Positions 23,701 to 38,700 of a DNA stretch of 64,000 bases are shown here, piece after piece. The position numbers were made by a program, and so were the translations under genes. Under the pieces are notes generated by a model. The model did not search any database. It was not told where the DNA came from and saw only the letters and a program-made list of their open reading frames with translations. Position 1 is the first letter of the stretch. Each line of letters opens with the position of its first letter. This stretch comes from Acanthopleura granulata (lineage: Eukaryota > Mollusca > Polyplacophora > Chitonida > Chitonidae), in assembly GCA_016165875.1 (NCBI GenBank), contig JABBOT010000022.1, positions 2,135,333 through 2,199,332 on the forward strand. Direction: 5' to 3'.

Positions 23701-26700
23701 AGAGGGCCTGGAAAAAAAGGGAGGCAACTAGGGCTGATTGGGTGATAGACTGATTAGGGTTTCATGACATATTCAAAAATATTCACTTCTAAGATAGGTC
23801 GAGGAAACCAGAGTAAGCCATTGGCTTTCACCAGGTGACTAACCAGCCTCTTGGTGTTAAGATGTGAGAACTGAAATGGAATATGTAACCTTGGCGATGA
23901 AGAGTATGACAGTTGCAGCAAGCCATTATTTTAACCATCAAAGCCAATGAAATGATCTAATTTGACAGCACTCCAGGGGTATATTTGTCCATAAACCCCT
24001 GGAATCAAGGTCTCATGCGCACTTATATTATCAGAGTCAAAGCAAAATGCACAAACTAAAAACTGTGAGAAGGGAGACAACTTTGCTTTACCACATAAAG
24101 CTTTTTTAGTCTGCTTTCATTATGGCCAACATTAGGAAAAAGCATTTCACGTTTCACATTATTAAAATTAAACATTTGAGAAAAAGGATAAGTGGGAATG
24201 CTGTAATAAGTTCTCCCTTCTTACCAGTAGGCCTACTGTGCTGAAAAAGGCCACTGGAAGCTTTTAAAGATCAAGTTTTCTCCAGAATGATCAGGTGAGT
24301 GGTAATATTTTACCTTGGGCCACGCTGGCAAACCAGGTGGGGACACTGTATAAATATTTAACCCTTGAATGGCTTCGTTCTTCCTATATTTAAATCACCA
24401 TTTCAAATAGCTTTCGGTGTTGAAAGCGAAATGTTTCTCAGTTTTACGTGTAAAAAAGCTAATCATAGTGATAATTTGTGATGTGATGATCTTCCAGGGA
24501 TATACAGGTAGAAATTTTTTTTGCTTCCTCAATATTTTTCTGCGCAGTTTTTATTGACCTCAGCCAAACATCTACCCATATATCTTAGGAGAATCTTCAC
24601 ATAACTAAAATTATACCGCACAGGCAGCCACACAAGCGCCATCTACCTAGCGTCATCACCCACTGACTGTCACCAGGTCCCATACACAGGAAAGTGGAAT
24701 CTACAAAATCCCTGCCCTCGGCCAGGATTGAACCTGCACTCTGAGTGTCCTTAAGGAGCTAATACTCACGCCTGTAGACAAGCTGAGCAGAACTCTGAGG
24801 TTGTTCTGAAGTTGAAGAGGCCAATTCTCTGACGGTCCAAGAACACATCTCCTATACAACCCGTGAAGTTCTGACTGGCCACGCCCTGAGGCATCTGCAA
24901 ATGGATAACACAGTGTCTTATTTCTTAGACAGATTGCAGTTTATCTTGGCTGCAAGTATTGTTTTCATCTCATAACAATTCTGATGAATTTCCAATGCTG
25001 CACCACTGAAGTGCCATGCCACTGATACCAGGCATGACACCTCACGCAGTCACAAAAGACACCAGGATGCTACAGGGCAGCAAGTTATAAAAGGCTTAGG
25101 AATGCCTTTTAGGGGCAGAGACAATGAAACCATTTGAGTCATTTGTGATCAAATACACATATGAAATGTTAAGAGCATAGATGTATGTCACCACTCCCGC
25201 TTCATGATCCTAACCTTTGACTTTAACAATTCCTGACACTTTCCTGTCTTGAACATGCTAAATGTTAATTCTACAATTCTAAGCAACATCATACCTGAGG
25301 TGTATTCTGCCTGGCAAGTGCAGACATCGAATTGAAATATCAAAATGTTAGACAATCATCTGACACTGCACCACTTCAGGTTATCTTGCAGACTTTGTGT
25401 GAGTTTTAAAATCATATGTTATGATACCAGAGTTATGTTCCTTATAGTAGCCAAACAACTATGGCCAGCAAAAGTTTGCTAACCTATGGCCTGGAAAATA
25501 GTTGCAAGGGCAAACAACTACTCCATAAATCAAAATGTAAAATATTATTATATTGTTGGTGCATGACTTCTGGTCATTTTACACACGCTGGAGTTTGAGT
25601 ATCCCATGCAAAATACAGCTAAAGGTATTGAGAGAGAAGCCTCAGGGTGAGGTACCTGACAACTGCACATCCTCTGATAGACCAGCTAAACCACACGTAC
25701 TGATATTTACAGTGTCTGCTCACCTGTTAATCAGCAGGTACACCAGCCAAATACAGGTGAGAGGAGTTGCCAAAGGTAAGGAGAGAGAAGCCTGGGGGTG
25801 AGGAACCATACAACTGCACATCCTCTGATAGACCAGCTAAACCACACATACTGATATTTACAGTGTCTGCTCACCTGGTAATCAGCAGGTACACCAGCCA
25901 CATATAGGTGAGAGAAGTTGCCAAAGGTAATGAGAGAGAAGCCCGGCGGTGAGGTGCCTGACAACTCAACATCCTCGGACAGAATCTGAAGACCAAACAA
26001 GGGCTTGACTTTCAGCAGAGCTAGACGGCCAATCCTGCAAATAGAAATTTGAAGAAAATATTGAACACCTGAACAAAAGAGACTGAAATTTGGTAAGCAT
26101 GTATTTGATTTCTTAATTCTGGAAAATAATATCTCTGTGTATCAACAAATTCAATCTGATATAGGCTGTGCCTGAAATGCACCAACAATGAACCTTTTTT
26201 ATTGTAGCTTTTAGTCACTTTGCAAATGGGCAGTTCACATGAAGGGAGCCTGGCACACTTCTCATGATTAATCTATTTTTTCCAGAACTTAATTAAGAAT
26301 CTTCACCTTTTGACTTCTACATGGTACCATCTCTCTGAGGATGAGCTGCTGCCAGTGGTCGCTTCCAGGGGCTCAGGGTGGATAACTCTGCCAGGACCTC
26401 CGCCCACATTCCAGCTGAACTGAGCCTTTCCGTCCCGAAGTTCCACTGCCAAATATTCCTGTGAACAGATTAAACAATAAGGCATCTTGGAAATGGCAGA
26501 ATCTTGACAGAATAAACAATGCTGATTTCTTGGAAATTTCAGAAACTGAAAAAAACATCCTGTGTTCTTGGAAATGTCAGAAACCCGAGAGAATAAACAA
26601 TTCTGGGATCTTGGAAATGTCAGAAACTCAACAGAACAACCAATGCTGAGATCTTGGAAATTTCTGAAACTTGGGAATAAACAATCCTGGGATTTTGGAA

Positions 26701-29700
26701 ATGTCATTAGCTTAGGTATAACCAAGCCAAGGGAGTGTCTGTTGGCCTGGAAGCTCTGCCAAGATCTTGTTTAGAACAGCTGTAGTAAAACAGACATCTA
26801 TGACAACCTAAACAGTATAGCGAGTATATAATACAGGTAAAAACCTTTACATCCCATTTTTCACTCACTCGTTGTCTGATATCATCCCCCAAAAAGTTTT
26901 CACTATTATAATGACAATTGATTTTATGGAAACAAGAGTGCCTGGGATAAACCACCACAATTTGGCAAGTTACTGACAAACTTTCCTTAGTGTGATTTAC
27001 ATACATGCAAACCATACTGGTTTGAAGACAAATGGTCTTCAAAAAAATCAAGACTAGAAAAACAGCCAAATGTGTGTTACTGACGATTTACTGTCACCAC
27101 AGCCCTACCAGGCAGGCAATGAACCTGCAGATGTGTGTGCTGGCGACTGAAATGCCAGAACCACTCAACCTGACTTACTGACAAATTTACTGACAGCCAG
27201 ATTTATTCATTTAACTGATTGATGTTTTCTTCCAAACTCTAGAATATTTCACTTATATAACAGCATCCAGCATTATGGTGGGAGGAACTGGACAATGCCC
27301 AGGGGAAACCCAGACTAACAGATTTAGTTTATATCACTAAACACATGTAGGCCTACGTGCCAGCCATCCAACAGAGACACCCAACTTTTTATTGCCAAAC
27401 TAAATGTTAAACTTGGAAATGAAATATTAACTGACCTTGGGTGAGTTCTGTAGAAGGAACAGCAACATGTCCTGTTTTGTACTGTTGGTGTGGAAGTTGA
27501 AGGAGATGGTGTTGGTGGTCCCGGCATGGTCAGGTGCCCGGTATGACCTCACACAGTTACCTGACGCTGATAACGAGGCCTTCACCTGGACAGACGTTAC
27601 GTAATACATTAGCTGCAATTGCCATTATAAACCTCCAGAAAAATGTCAGTTTCAGAGGCATATGTAAGTCATAAAATCTCCTTTTTGGAGCTGAAATTTA
27701 CATTTCTCCAACAGGATGTCTAAGATAAATAAAACTCAGAGAACAATGTAAAATGAATGAATGGTTAATTTTCTCGAAAAAATTGCATTTTTAGACACAA
27801 ATAAATGTTATAAAATATTGCTTTTGGTACTGAGACTTTTCCCGTGATACTTTTCATTGTGTTTTCCTCACAAATCTTAACACATATTTCTAAGATCATG
27901 GAACTCTCAGAATCACTGAAAACAACCAAATGATGATGGAAGGAATTTGGGTGAAATACAGTGCTCAGTATTTCCTTCTCATTTTGATAACAATATCATA
28001 TCAAAGAAGACATATCATTATAGAACATGAATGGACATAAAGAAAACAGATGTCTTTACGCAATAAACACAAAGACAGAAAAAATCATGAAAATTTCGTA
28101 TACTGTGATTTTAATAAATTGTTCACACTAATCTAGAATAAAAATTTTTTTGAACAACTTCTTTACAAACTTTCCCCCAAAATAACAATGGCAACACATA
28201 TGCATGTTTTTTTCCAGAAACCTTGACATGATTTTAGTTAATTTTAAAGTAATTCCTGTCCAATCAAATTCGAGTTCCTTACGTTATTTGCTTCTGCTCT
28301 GGCCAGTTTGATCTTGTCTTTCAATGCCAGTATTTTATTAGACAGGTTTGATTTCAGCCTGGTGAAGTTGTCTAGTCTTGTATTCAGCCAATTTGTCAGG
28401 TTTTCAATCCTCAGAATATGGTCATGGGAACTCTCCACTGAAATAACAAACAAACACAATGGACGATTTGATAAACTCATCATGTGATAATCTGGAAACA
28501 CTAAATATGGCTTGCTTACTTTCTTTGCAACATTATATTAGCCATACTCATTGGTACATGTATCTCGTGTTTGACACTACTCTTGACGCCAACATGCTTG
28601 TAGTGCCATCTCAATGGCATCCAATGCTAGACACACTATACATATGTTTCACTTTTCACCAAATATTTAGCCAGTCCCCTGGTTGGATGAGCATAAAGCC
28701 ACACAGTATGAATATAGCTACTTTTTAAGCCTCAGTTAAACACGATGGTGACAGGAACTCAATCAGGGTCTCATGGTAAAAAAAGTACTGCTGTACACTA
28801 TAAACATAAAGGGCAATTTAAAACTGAAATTGCTGACGATTTCATTGGTTAATATAGCATGTAACTGTACCTGTTTGGTTTATGTTGCGCAGCTGTTCCA
28901 GGACTGTTTTAGGGTGGACTGTTAACAGGTATGGAATGAGCTCCTGGTAGACCCTTTCAGTCTTGGCATCTACTCTAAGGCCAGTCAAGTTAGCCGATTG
29001 TATCACAGCCAAGATTCGCTCATCTAATGCCTTAACCTTCTCTGGAAAACCTTTCGGAAGCAAAACAAAATTCCGTGCAGTTATAAGTGTTGGGGGTTTT
29101 GTGGGAAAAGTAGCTTGAACACATACGTGCAACCAGGCTAAAGAGTTCACTACAGGCAAGCCAGCAGCAAACCACTGGTGCACATGCAGATTCCCTGAAA
29201 ACTTCTCCCAATGACAGACAGTTATTTTGTGGTGCATAGGTGGAATTTCTTTGCAGTGGGACATGCAAACCGTTGTGGTCATGTTACAGGATTACAAACC
29301 TCAGCTGTTACCAACAATTCCGTATTTTATGAGAGTTCTTGTTTTGCCTCAGATTTTACATGGACTTGAGTATAGTTTCAAACACATACATGTATTAAAA
29401 CCAGAAGTGAGTGTAACCCAGGGTTGTCGGTTAAGTTTGTTAACTTCTCAGCCAGCTCACCTTGTCTCAATGTTACCTTTCTCAGCCAGCTCACCTTGTC
29501 CCAATCTTAATTTCTCAGCCAGATGACCTTGTCTCAATGTTACCTTCTCAGCTAGCTTACCTCGTCCCAATCTTACCTTCTCAGTCAGCTCACCTTGTCC
29601 CCCAATGTTAACCTCTCAGCCACCTCACCTTGTCCCTTAATCTTACCTTCTCAGCCATCTCACCTTGTCACAATGTTACCTTCTCAGTCAGTTCACCTTT

Positions 29701-32700
29701 TCCCAATGTTACCTTCTCAGCCACCTCACCTTGTCCCCAAATGTTACCTTCTCAGCCAATCTCACCTTGTCCCTAATGTTACCTTCTCAGCCATCTCATC
29801 CTGCCCCAATGTTATCATCTCAGCCATCTTGGTGTCCCAATGTTACCTTCTCAGCCATCTCACCCTGCCCCAATGTTACCATCTCAGGCATCTCAGTGTC
29901 CCAATGTTATCTCCTCAGTCAGCTCACCCTGCCCCAATGTTACCTTCTCAGTCAGTTCACCCTGTCCCAATGTTACCTTCTCAGCCATCTCAGTGTGACA
30001 ATGTTACTCTCTCAGCCAGCTCACCTCATTCCAATGTTACCCTCTCAGCCAACTCACCTCGTCCCAATGTTACCCTCTCAGACAGCTCACTTGTCCACCA
30101 ATGTTACCTTCTCAGCTAGCTCAACTTATCCCCCCAATGTTACCTTCTCAGTCAGCTCACAAAATCTGCATGTGTCTCTCTCTGCCAGCTCACCTTGTCC
30201 CCACGTGTCCCTCTCAGCCAGCCTTTCAGTCAGCTTACCTTGCCCCAGTGTTACCTTATAAGCCAGCTCACCTTGTCTACCTTGTTCCAACATTAATTTC
30301 TCAGTCAGCTAATCATGTCCCCTAATGTTACCCTGTTATCCAGCTCACCTTGTCCAAACGATACCCTCTCAGCCAGCTCACCTTGTCCCTACGTTACCCT
30401 CTCACCCAGCTCACCTTGTCCCTACGTTACCCTCTCAGCCAGCTCACCTTGTCCCTACGTTACCCTCTCAGCCAGCTCACCTTGTCCCTACGTTACCCTC
30501 TCAGCCAGCTCACCTTGTCCTAGCTTAGCCGTCTGCTTCTCTATCGCATTCAGTTCCTCCTCTGATGCATTCAGCTGTCTTCCCACAGGCACCAGGTCCT
30601 CAGCCATGCCTCCCAGGTGCCCCTGCAGATCTGTCACAAACAAATGCCCATCAACCAATCACTCAAAAGTGTGTTCACGTTAAATTAGGCTCACAGATCA
30701 GCCATATTCATCCTCATACTATAGCTACCACTTTGGTCACCTGACATTTACTTTTACAGACTCCAATGAAATGATTTGTTTCTCTATTTCACAACCTAGG
30801 AAACACTGTGCCATTGTATGTAGTAGTTATAGTTGCACACTTATGAGGCACATAAGTAAAACAAACTTTCAAAAGTCTATGAAAAGTGTTTTTAGGCTGA
30901 TATTCTAACAGCGAGAAAAGTACACAAAATATTTTTAACCTGATCTAAAATCTCACGAGTAATGATGAACACGAAACAGAACATCACCGCCTAAAGATCG
31001 GTCTGGACAGTCTTCTCTTTCTGCAACATGTCATTGTTTCTCCGGAGGTGTGCTGGTATGCAAACAGAAACCCCAAAGCACTGAAATGTAACATCAGTGA
31101 ATGATGTATTCAGTTTTTGAACAAAAAAGTTTTTCAAGAAAATGAGGTTGTTTAACCTGATATCCCTTTGACAATTTCCCTTTCTTCTTCCGTCAACTCT
31201 TGACTCCTTGTCACAGACTCTTCCACTTCTCTCTGTAAACTCTTGTTCTTTGCCTGTTTAAAAAGAAAACAAAACTTCAGTATCATACAGGTCACGGCAC
31301 GTGACTTCAAACTTTACACTACTTCGGAACATTTTTAAAGGTGACGTACTGTCTTTCATTGTAAATTAAACTGTCCTGGTCTACAATTTTATAACAATTG
31401 CATGGTGTCTAATGTTGAATTTAAAATTACATCCCTCGTACGATACCTGACAGTTTCACAGGTGTAAAAAAGCAGAGGACTACTTTTACCACATAACATT
31501 AGGAAGTCAAGTTACCATAGAGAGTGTATGCTCCGACTCCTCCACTGCTTTGTTGGCAGCTTCCCGGGCATTTTCCACAGCCAGGACTATGTTTTTGTAA
31601 ACTGTCGCAGCTTGGAGAGGGTCAGCTGCCTCTGCTCGGGTTCCTGAAAATGTTCTGTTGGGAAAAAAAAACAACAAAAAAATATCTTTGATGAACCTTC
31701 TGTACAGAGCAGTTTCGGAACAAAGTAGGGCGAAGGACCCAAAATTTTACTCATGATTAAGTTGGGCATTTTACCGGATTCTGACAATTCTATAAAGTTT
31801 AGAAAGGTGTTTTGAGGTTTGTTTGGAAGGTAGCATGACGCTCTATGTAAGTTTGTTTGGAAGGTAGCATGACGCTCTGTGTAAGTTTGTTTGGAAGGTA
31901 GCATGACGCTCTATGTAAGTTTGTTTGGAAGGTAGCATGACGCTCTGTGTAAGTTTGTTTGGAAGGTAGCATGACGCTCTGTGTAAGTTTGTTTGGAAGG
32001 TAGCATGACGCTCTGTGTAAGTTGGTTTGGAAGGTAGCATGACGCTCTGTGTAAGTTGGTTTGGAAGGTAGCATGACGCTCTGTGTAAGTTTGTTTGGAA
32101 GGTAGCATGACGCTCTGTGTAAGTTTGTTTGGAAGGTAGCATGACGCTCTGTGTAAGTTGGTTTGGAAGGTAGCATGACACTCTGTAAGTTTGTTTGGAA
32201 GGTAGCATGACGCTCTATGTAAGTTTGTTTGGAAGGTAGCATGACGCTCTATGTAAGTTTGTTTGGAAGGTAGCACAATACTCTATGTAAGTTTGTTTGA
32301 AAGGTAGCATGACGCTCTACGTAAGTTTGTTTGGAAGGTAGCATGACGCTCTATGTAAGTTTGCTTGGAAGGTAGCATGACACTCTATGTAAGTTTGTTT
32401 GGAAGGTAGCATGACACTCTCTGTAAGTTTCAAAACCAACACCAATATTTTAGGGCATTTATTTCCCTGTAAGGCAGCGCTTTTTAGGGGCAAAATTTTC
32501 GGTCATTAACTGTATATACGTTGAGTCCCATATTAAGGTAACAGGAGAACGAAGAAGTCAAGGTATGGCACTGAACATCCACGCTCTGAGCTGACATTCA
32601 TTTATTTCTTTGAACATTACCCTGGCTCCTCAACCCTTTTAGCAACTTCCAGTGCCATTTATGCACATTTTCGATTTAATTTTGGAGGCAAAATTACATT

Positions 32701-35700
32701 GGTAGGATCGGCCAGTTTCAGGGCTTCACAAAAAGTGTGAATTTATCAGTCGACTCGAAAGAATAATGCCTTCCGCATATACTTGAGCAAATATGCGAAA
32801 AGTTTGAAGAATTACAGAATTTACTGCCATGTTCAAGAATACATGTAGATAACACAAAGGAGGTCAGATTTCTGGGTGCAAGAAGATGCAGCATCCACAA
32901 AACAAACACCGACCTTAGGCATGTTACTAATGAAGGCGCACCTTATCGGTTAAAGTTGTCTTTAACAAATGTAAGACCACACAAATCGATCCACAAGTGC
33001 TTTGATTGATTATTTTAAACCATGTCGCCACAAATGGTGAGAGCAAATCTGGATGTTCCATGCCCAAAGCCGGGATTGAACCTGCATCTTGTGTGACATT
33101 TGGTTTAGTGTTACATTCTTTAGCCTTGAACCTTGTCCCACTCCCCAATAAATGTAAACAGTAGTCAATTTCCAATATTGTTGCTTTAAAAAAGATTTTA
33201 ATTAAATTTTTGAAAACAACAGTTTTTTTTGCAGATTGTGGAGGTTTGTAACATTGTTATCAAACAGGAGCATCACCCCACATCTGCAACAAACCATACA
33301 GCGGTTTAGACAGCACATGAATAAGCATGCAGAGAATGGGCCACTAGCGGGATACACAAAAACCTGCAGCAATTTATGTCTCTGCCACAACATCACACTT
33401 GATGGTGACAGCCAAAGATTCAGTTTAGTTTAAGTTTTTAGCTTCAAACTATGTATTAATCTATGTATATGTTTGTAAAGACTCATATAAAATACACAAA
33501 GTTTGCTGACCAGTGCCTGACTGCACAGGGTTTATACCAAATGCTGTCTAGATTAGTCACATATTTGTCTGTCCTGCAACAAAGAAATTTGCCTGCTCAG
33601 CAAATCTATCTTGCTTATCTCGTTCATACCTGTTGAGTGTCTGAGCGAGTTCCAGTAGACGATAAGCCAGTTCCCACGACTCATTCACCAGCTGACGGGA
33701 GCGCTCAAGGGCTGTACTGATTACCTCTCCCCTCACATCCAACTGGTCAGACGCAGTGCTCAAAATGTCTAATTTTTTCTCAGACATCTGTGTAAAAATA
33801 AAGCCTTAATTACAATGTTGAATCAAATGCTTCAGAACACTGCTGCATTTCACACTTCAAACAGATATTTTGTATTTGTTCAGCTCTGGACTGTTTTACC
33901 TGCATCTCAAGAACAGTACGATACATTCCAGTTCATATCGGTATTTCTCAAAATACAATTGTATAAATGTAAATGAATAATCAAAACACAGTCATATACA
34001 TCAATCAAAACATAACTGAGGTGTTCTATATGACATGCACCTGAATGTGGTAGGCATGCACTGTAAAGACTGCATTCAAATATGTCCGTCAGTTTCTACA
34101 TGAATTTTCATAAACATTATATATTAATCATGGAAATTTCATTTAAGCCCTCCATTACAGACAAAATTTCCAGTTTTGAAAATGCATCAACATACAAGTA
34201 CTACTGGTACAGAGAGAAGATTTTTCTTACATGGTTTGATATAGAGAGAAAATCAGCGAATGACAACGTTCAACATCCAAAAATGAAAGTTTACCTCCAA
34301 ATCACCAATGGCTTCAGCCACCAGCCTCTCCCCTTCGTTCTTGTAAAAGTTGCCATCATCAACGAGTGTGTCAATATCAGTCAAATTCCCCTCTAACTGT
34401 GATTGTATTCTCTGTAAAAAAAAAAAATGAAATAACCTCTCAGCTTAAACTGTAACTTAGATTTAGTCATAAATTATGTAATTAGCACTGGTCAATATGT
34501 ACACTCAGCATCCATGATGAAATATGATCATTACTGGATGTTTCCGAATAGACAAACTGGAACATCTCTCCTTAACAGTTCAGTTAATATGACTTTAGCA
34601 TCTACCAATGTGCAGTTATATGGTATTTGTGTTTAGAGAATCATTGTTGTTTAAGAAATAACTGTTCACCTCTCCTCCCAACTATGTTGACTCCTTCAGC
34701 AAATGTTTACCCATCGCCACTGATATTTTATTTATATTGTTTCAGTATGCGCTTTGGCTAGTTGGACTTAGGTGAATAAAGATATATACATGTAACTTTC
34801 CCTGTCAGTCTGTATTTTGCAAAGGTGAGCTAAGAAGAACTGTTTTCAGTCGGGATATAAGCAATGAATAATTTATATGCTATGGACATAAAAAGACATT
34901 TTTCAGAGTGGCTTTAGACATTAGAAATTATATCAGAGCATCAGAATTCTTCACAACTATACTAACTGAATAGGTTTACTGAAAACTCATTTTGATTAAA
35001 GACAACAGAACAGTGCTGATTAACTGAAAACAACATTAAAATTTCCAAACGTTAATGTAACTGAAAGAGTGGAACCATCAGTAGCTCATTTCCACTCATT
35101 CTGCCATATCCACACCCAACCCACCTTTGTTTTGTTGTAGACTATTCCGCTGCCTAAATTCAGGTCATCTGCAGCCAATCGACCATCAGCTGACTCATTT
35201 AACAGGGTATGCAGGTCATCCAGTTGATTATGCAGCTGTTTCAAGGCAGACTCCAGAGCAGAAATGTTAAATCCACTCTTTTCTAATCCTTGAGCATCAC
35301 TCAGCGTCTCCTCGGCTAATCTGCAAGGTAAAGAACAGTGTTCAAAGTGTAACACAATATCTACCTATAACACATATTTGTTAACTTTAATGTCACATGC
35401 ATGAACACAATTTCCATTATTAAATTAATATTAAGGTAGTTGGGAGAATCAAACCAAGCCATGGAGAAAACTGCCTAAACTTCACAGGTAAATATACCTG
35501 ACAAAGCGCTACATTTTAATCCAAACACTCTGGTTTCTCTCCCCATTAACCTGACAGCTGTAGTAGAAGTACACGTAAATGAGTGCACAAGGAGGCCTAC
35601 ATCTGCACACACCTGTAATTACACCGTATCCAACCACAGTACAGGCAGGTGCAGTACTGTTTAGGCTCTGCTCAAAACTGTCTTCTATTCTTGTAAACAT

Positions 35701-38700
35701 CTGTATTTGCTACATTTTACAAAACAGTTTGAATGTTTGCTAGATCACTTTTTCATGTGTATGTTCAACAGAAATATATTCAATGCACACGAAAAACGTA
35801 ATCTTACAAACAATACGACAAAACAAAACAAATTAGGGAGCAGAACCCCTCAATGTATGTAGAATTCTGATATATAACATAATGCAAGTCATTACAAAAA
35901 CCATTCCATTGAGACCATAACTTTAAGTAAGAAGAATGGAGAAGAAAAAAACTGAAATGTGTCTGATGAGCCTGTAGGCCGCCATAAGAACCAAAATGAT
36001 GTCATCGTGACATCAATACATGAATCTTTCTCGACACATGAGATTGTGGTGAGCCACTTCTTCCAGTCCAAAATACTTAAAAATCTTCTCTTCACTTTCC
36101 TGTTTTAACACTGCACACTCAGCACTTGCACACTTCACCAAGTACTCATGGCTATCAGTTTTTCACTTCACTTTCCTGTTTCAACACTGCACACTCAGCA
36201 CTTGCACACTTCACCAAGTACTCATGGCTATCAGTTTTTCACTTCACTTTCCTGTTTCAACACTGCACACTCAGCACTTGCACACTTCACCAAGTACTCA
36301 TGGCTATCAGTTTTTCACTTCACTTTCCTGTTTCAACACTGCACACTCAGCACTTGCACACTTCACCAAGTACTCCTGGCTATCAGTTTTTCACTTAGCT
36401 GGCATTTTTCTCGCCTACTTCCCTGAACTAACTGCTTACCCCATCTCCGTGTTTACTGCCTTGTCATAGGCTGTGAAGGACTTGTTCTGTATCTGCGCGA
36501 TTAGACTGCGAGCGTGAGGGAGGGCTGCCGTGAGGTTCAACCCCGAGCCATTCAGTAACAACTTCTCTACCAGGTCATCTAAGCTCTGAATGTCGTCTAT
36601 AACAAAAGACAGGTACAAACACGGTGACTTATTTATTTCATTGGTGTTTTACAGTTTGGGCCATGTGTAGATGGGTATACATAGACTAATGATGTAACAA
36701 TCTGGGTTAAAGACGGGTGTAAAAGTATCAATGATGTAACAGTTTTGTCTAAAGACAAGTAGAAACGTACTGTCAATGTAATCAACATGGTTGCTCTGAG
36801 TTCAAGTCCAGCTCATGCTGGCTTCCCTTCATACTCTTGGTGGGAAGGTCTGCCAGAAACCTGTGGATGGTTGTGGGTTTTCGCCCCAGGTTGTTCCTGG
36901 TTTCCGGCAACCATAATTCTTTCTGCTGTCCTTGAAGTGAAATATTCTTGAGTACAGCGTGAAACCTCCAGAAAATAAATAAATAAATAAAATTTATTTA
37001 ATCCATTTGTGGAGACCGTCACCTAAATAGTCAAGGCTTGCCGCTGATCTCAAGTGACACAAGTCAGTAAAACGGCCATGAAACAAAGAGAACAGTTCAT
37101 ACTGTTTGAACACTGGATCACATGCATGCCTACCGTGTAACTCATCCAGCAGCTCTGTGATGGCAGTCTGGGCGTTTGCGGCTCCACTAGTCAGCAGGAC
37201 GCTCTGGTTACTCTCCTGGGCACCTTGCTTGATTGCATCATCAGCCTGCAACAATGATACATACACAAAACCTTTCTTTATAAGATTTTTACTTAATGTC
37301 ATGCTTAAGTTGCTTTCACTTATATGATGGTAGTCAGTTTTATGGGGGGTGGATATCAGAGGGTCTGGTATAAACCACCAGCTTTTGGCAAGTTATTGAT
37401 AAACTTTTCCAGATGTGATGTGTTGTGATGTATAGGTATGCAGGCTTTATTGATGGAAGACAAATGCTTTTCAATGAATGTTAAACTGTTAAAATGGCCT
37501 CATGAGCATTGTCGTATGCAAACTGCGGGACAAACAGAGACAATGGGAATCTATCAATTCCCAAATTTGAATACCTGAAATGTTCTCGAAGCCAGCATAA
37601 AACTCCAGTGAAAAATAAAGGAGAGCACAAAGTCTACATGTACAAGCGGCTGAACAACCAAAAGCAAATTCTGACTGTGACTACAAACTTACCCAAACCA
37701 CCAGAGCTGTCACATTATCCTCTGCTTCCCTTATTAGGTCAATCAAGGGAGACAAGTCCAGTGTGTCAGCAGCAGCTAGTTTGACCTGAAAATATAATAT
37801 GCCTAATGATGGAAGCCGCCCTTTCAGCGTACTGCTGACTTTGAAAACTGATCTTAAGTGTAGTGTTAGTGAGGTTACCCACAGATTAACAACGTCAAGG
37901 GCAGAAAAGCTTTGCAGTCCAAACAAATTTTTCTTTGCTCAATTCTAGGTAGTTTTGGATCAGAATGCCTCAGTATATATTGAATCAATCACAAGAGAAA
38001 TTATTGGCCCAAAAAATAGAAAAACTGATAAAGGTTTTTGCTACTCCTAGCACCTCTATCAGTCTCTGTGTGCTCAAGTCAGCTGCTTGGTTTGTCAGTA
38101 AACTTTTTGTCATCATATCTTTTAACATTGGCCATAATGGAGTTTTTGTGTCATCACTGAAAACTGATGACTGGTTCTCTTTGCATAAATGCATCCTAAA
38201 TTTCTTACTTAATATACTTCCTTAGTTTTTAAGGCTGACTGTTGTTCTGGAAATTGGTCTTTTAATTACTGATTCAGCTCAACCATTTTGGTTGACTGCT
38301 AACACTGGAATGTCTGTTTTGATGCCTAGATTCACTCAACCTGGGAGCAAGATGATGTCAGCCTTTTGTGGGGACGGGCCTCCCTGGCTCAGTTGGTTAA
38401 TGCGCTAGCATAGTGTAATGACCCAAAATCCTCCCACCAATGTGGTCGCTGTAAGTTCAAGTCCAGCTCGGAAGATCTGCCACCAACCTGTGGATGGTTG
38501 TGTGTTTCCCTCGGGCTCTGCCCGGTTTCCTCCCACCATAATGCTGGACTCTTCTTGAGTACAGCGTAAAACACCAATCAAATAAATAAATAAGTAAATT
38601 TTTGTGGGGTGTGTGTAGGTCAGGTGTGACAGGTCCTTTAATAATATCAAGACCTCACCTGTAGCTGTCTGGTGATGTTGAGGATGTGTTCTGCCCTGAG

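Noticed and set aside
25725..25874. An alternative LG1 exon
   Set aside because: The copy has a TAA just before its donor and lacks the 5' part of exon 39, so it cannot replace it.
29595..30683. Plus-strand ORFs of 122-198 codons
   Set aside because: These are translation of the 33-34 bp satellite opposite to the laminin strand.
31799..32276. Minus-strand ORFs of 121-147 codons with a [20 protein letters not shown] pattern
   Set aside because: This is the 34 bp satellite cycling through three frames; not a protein domain.
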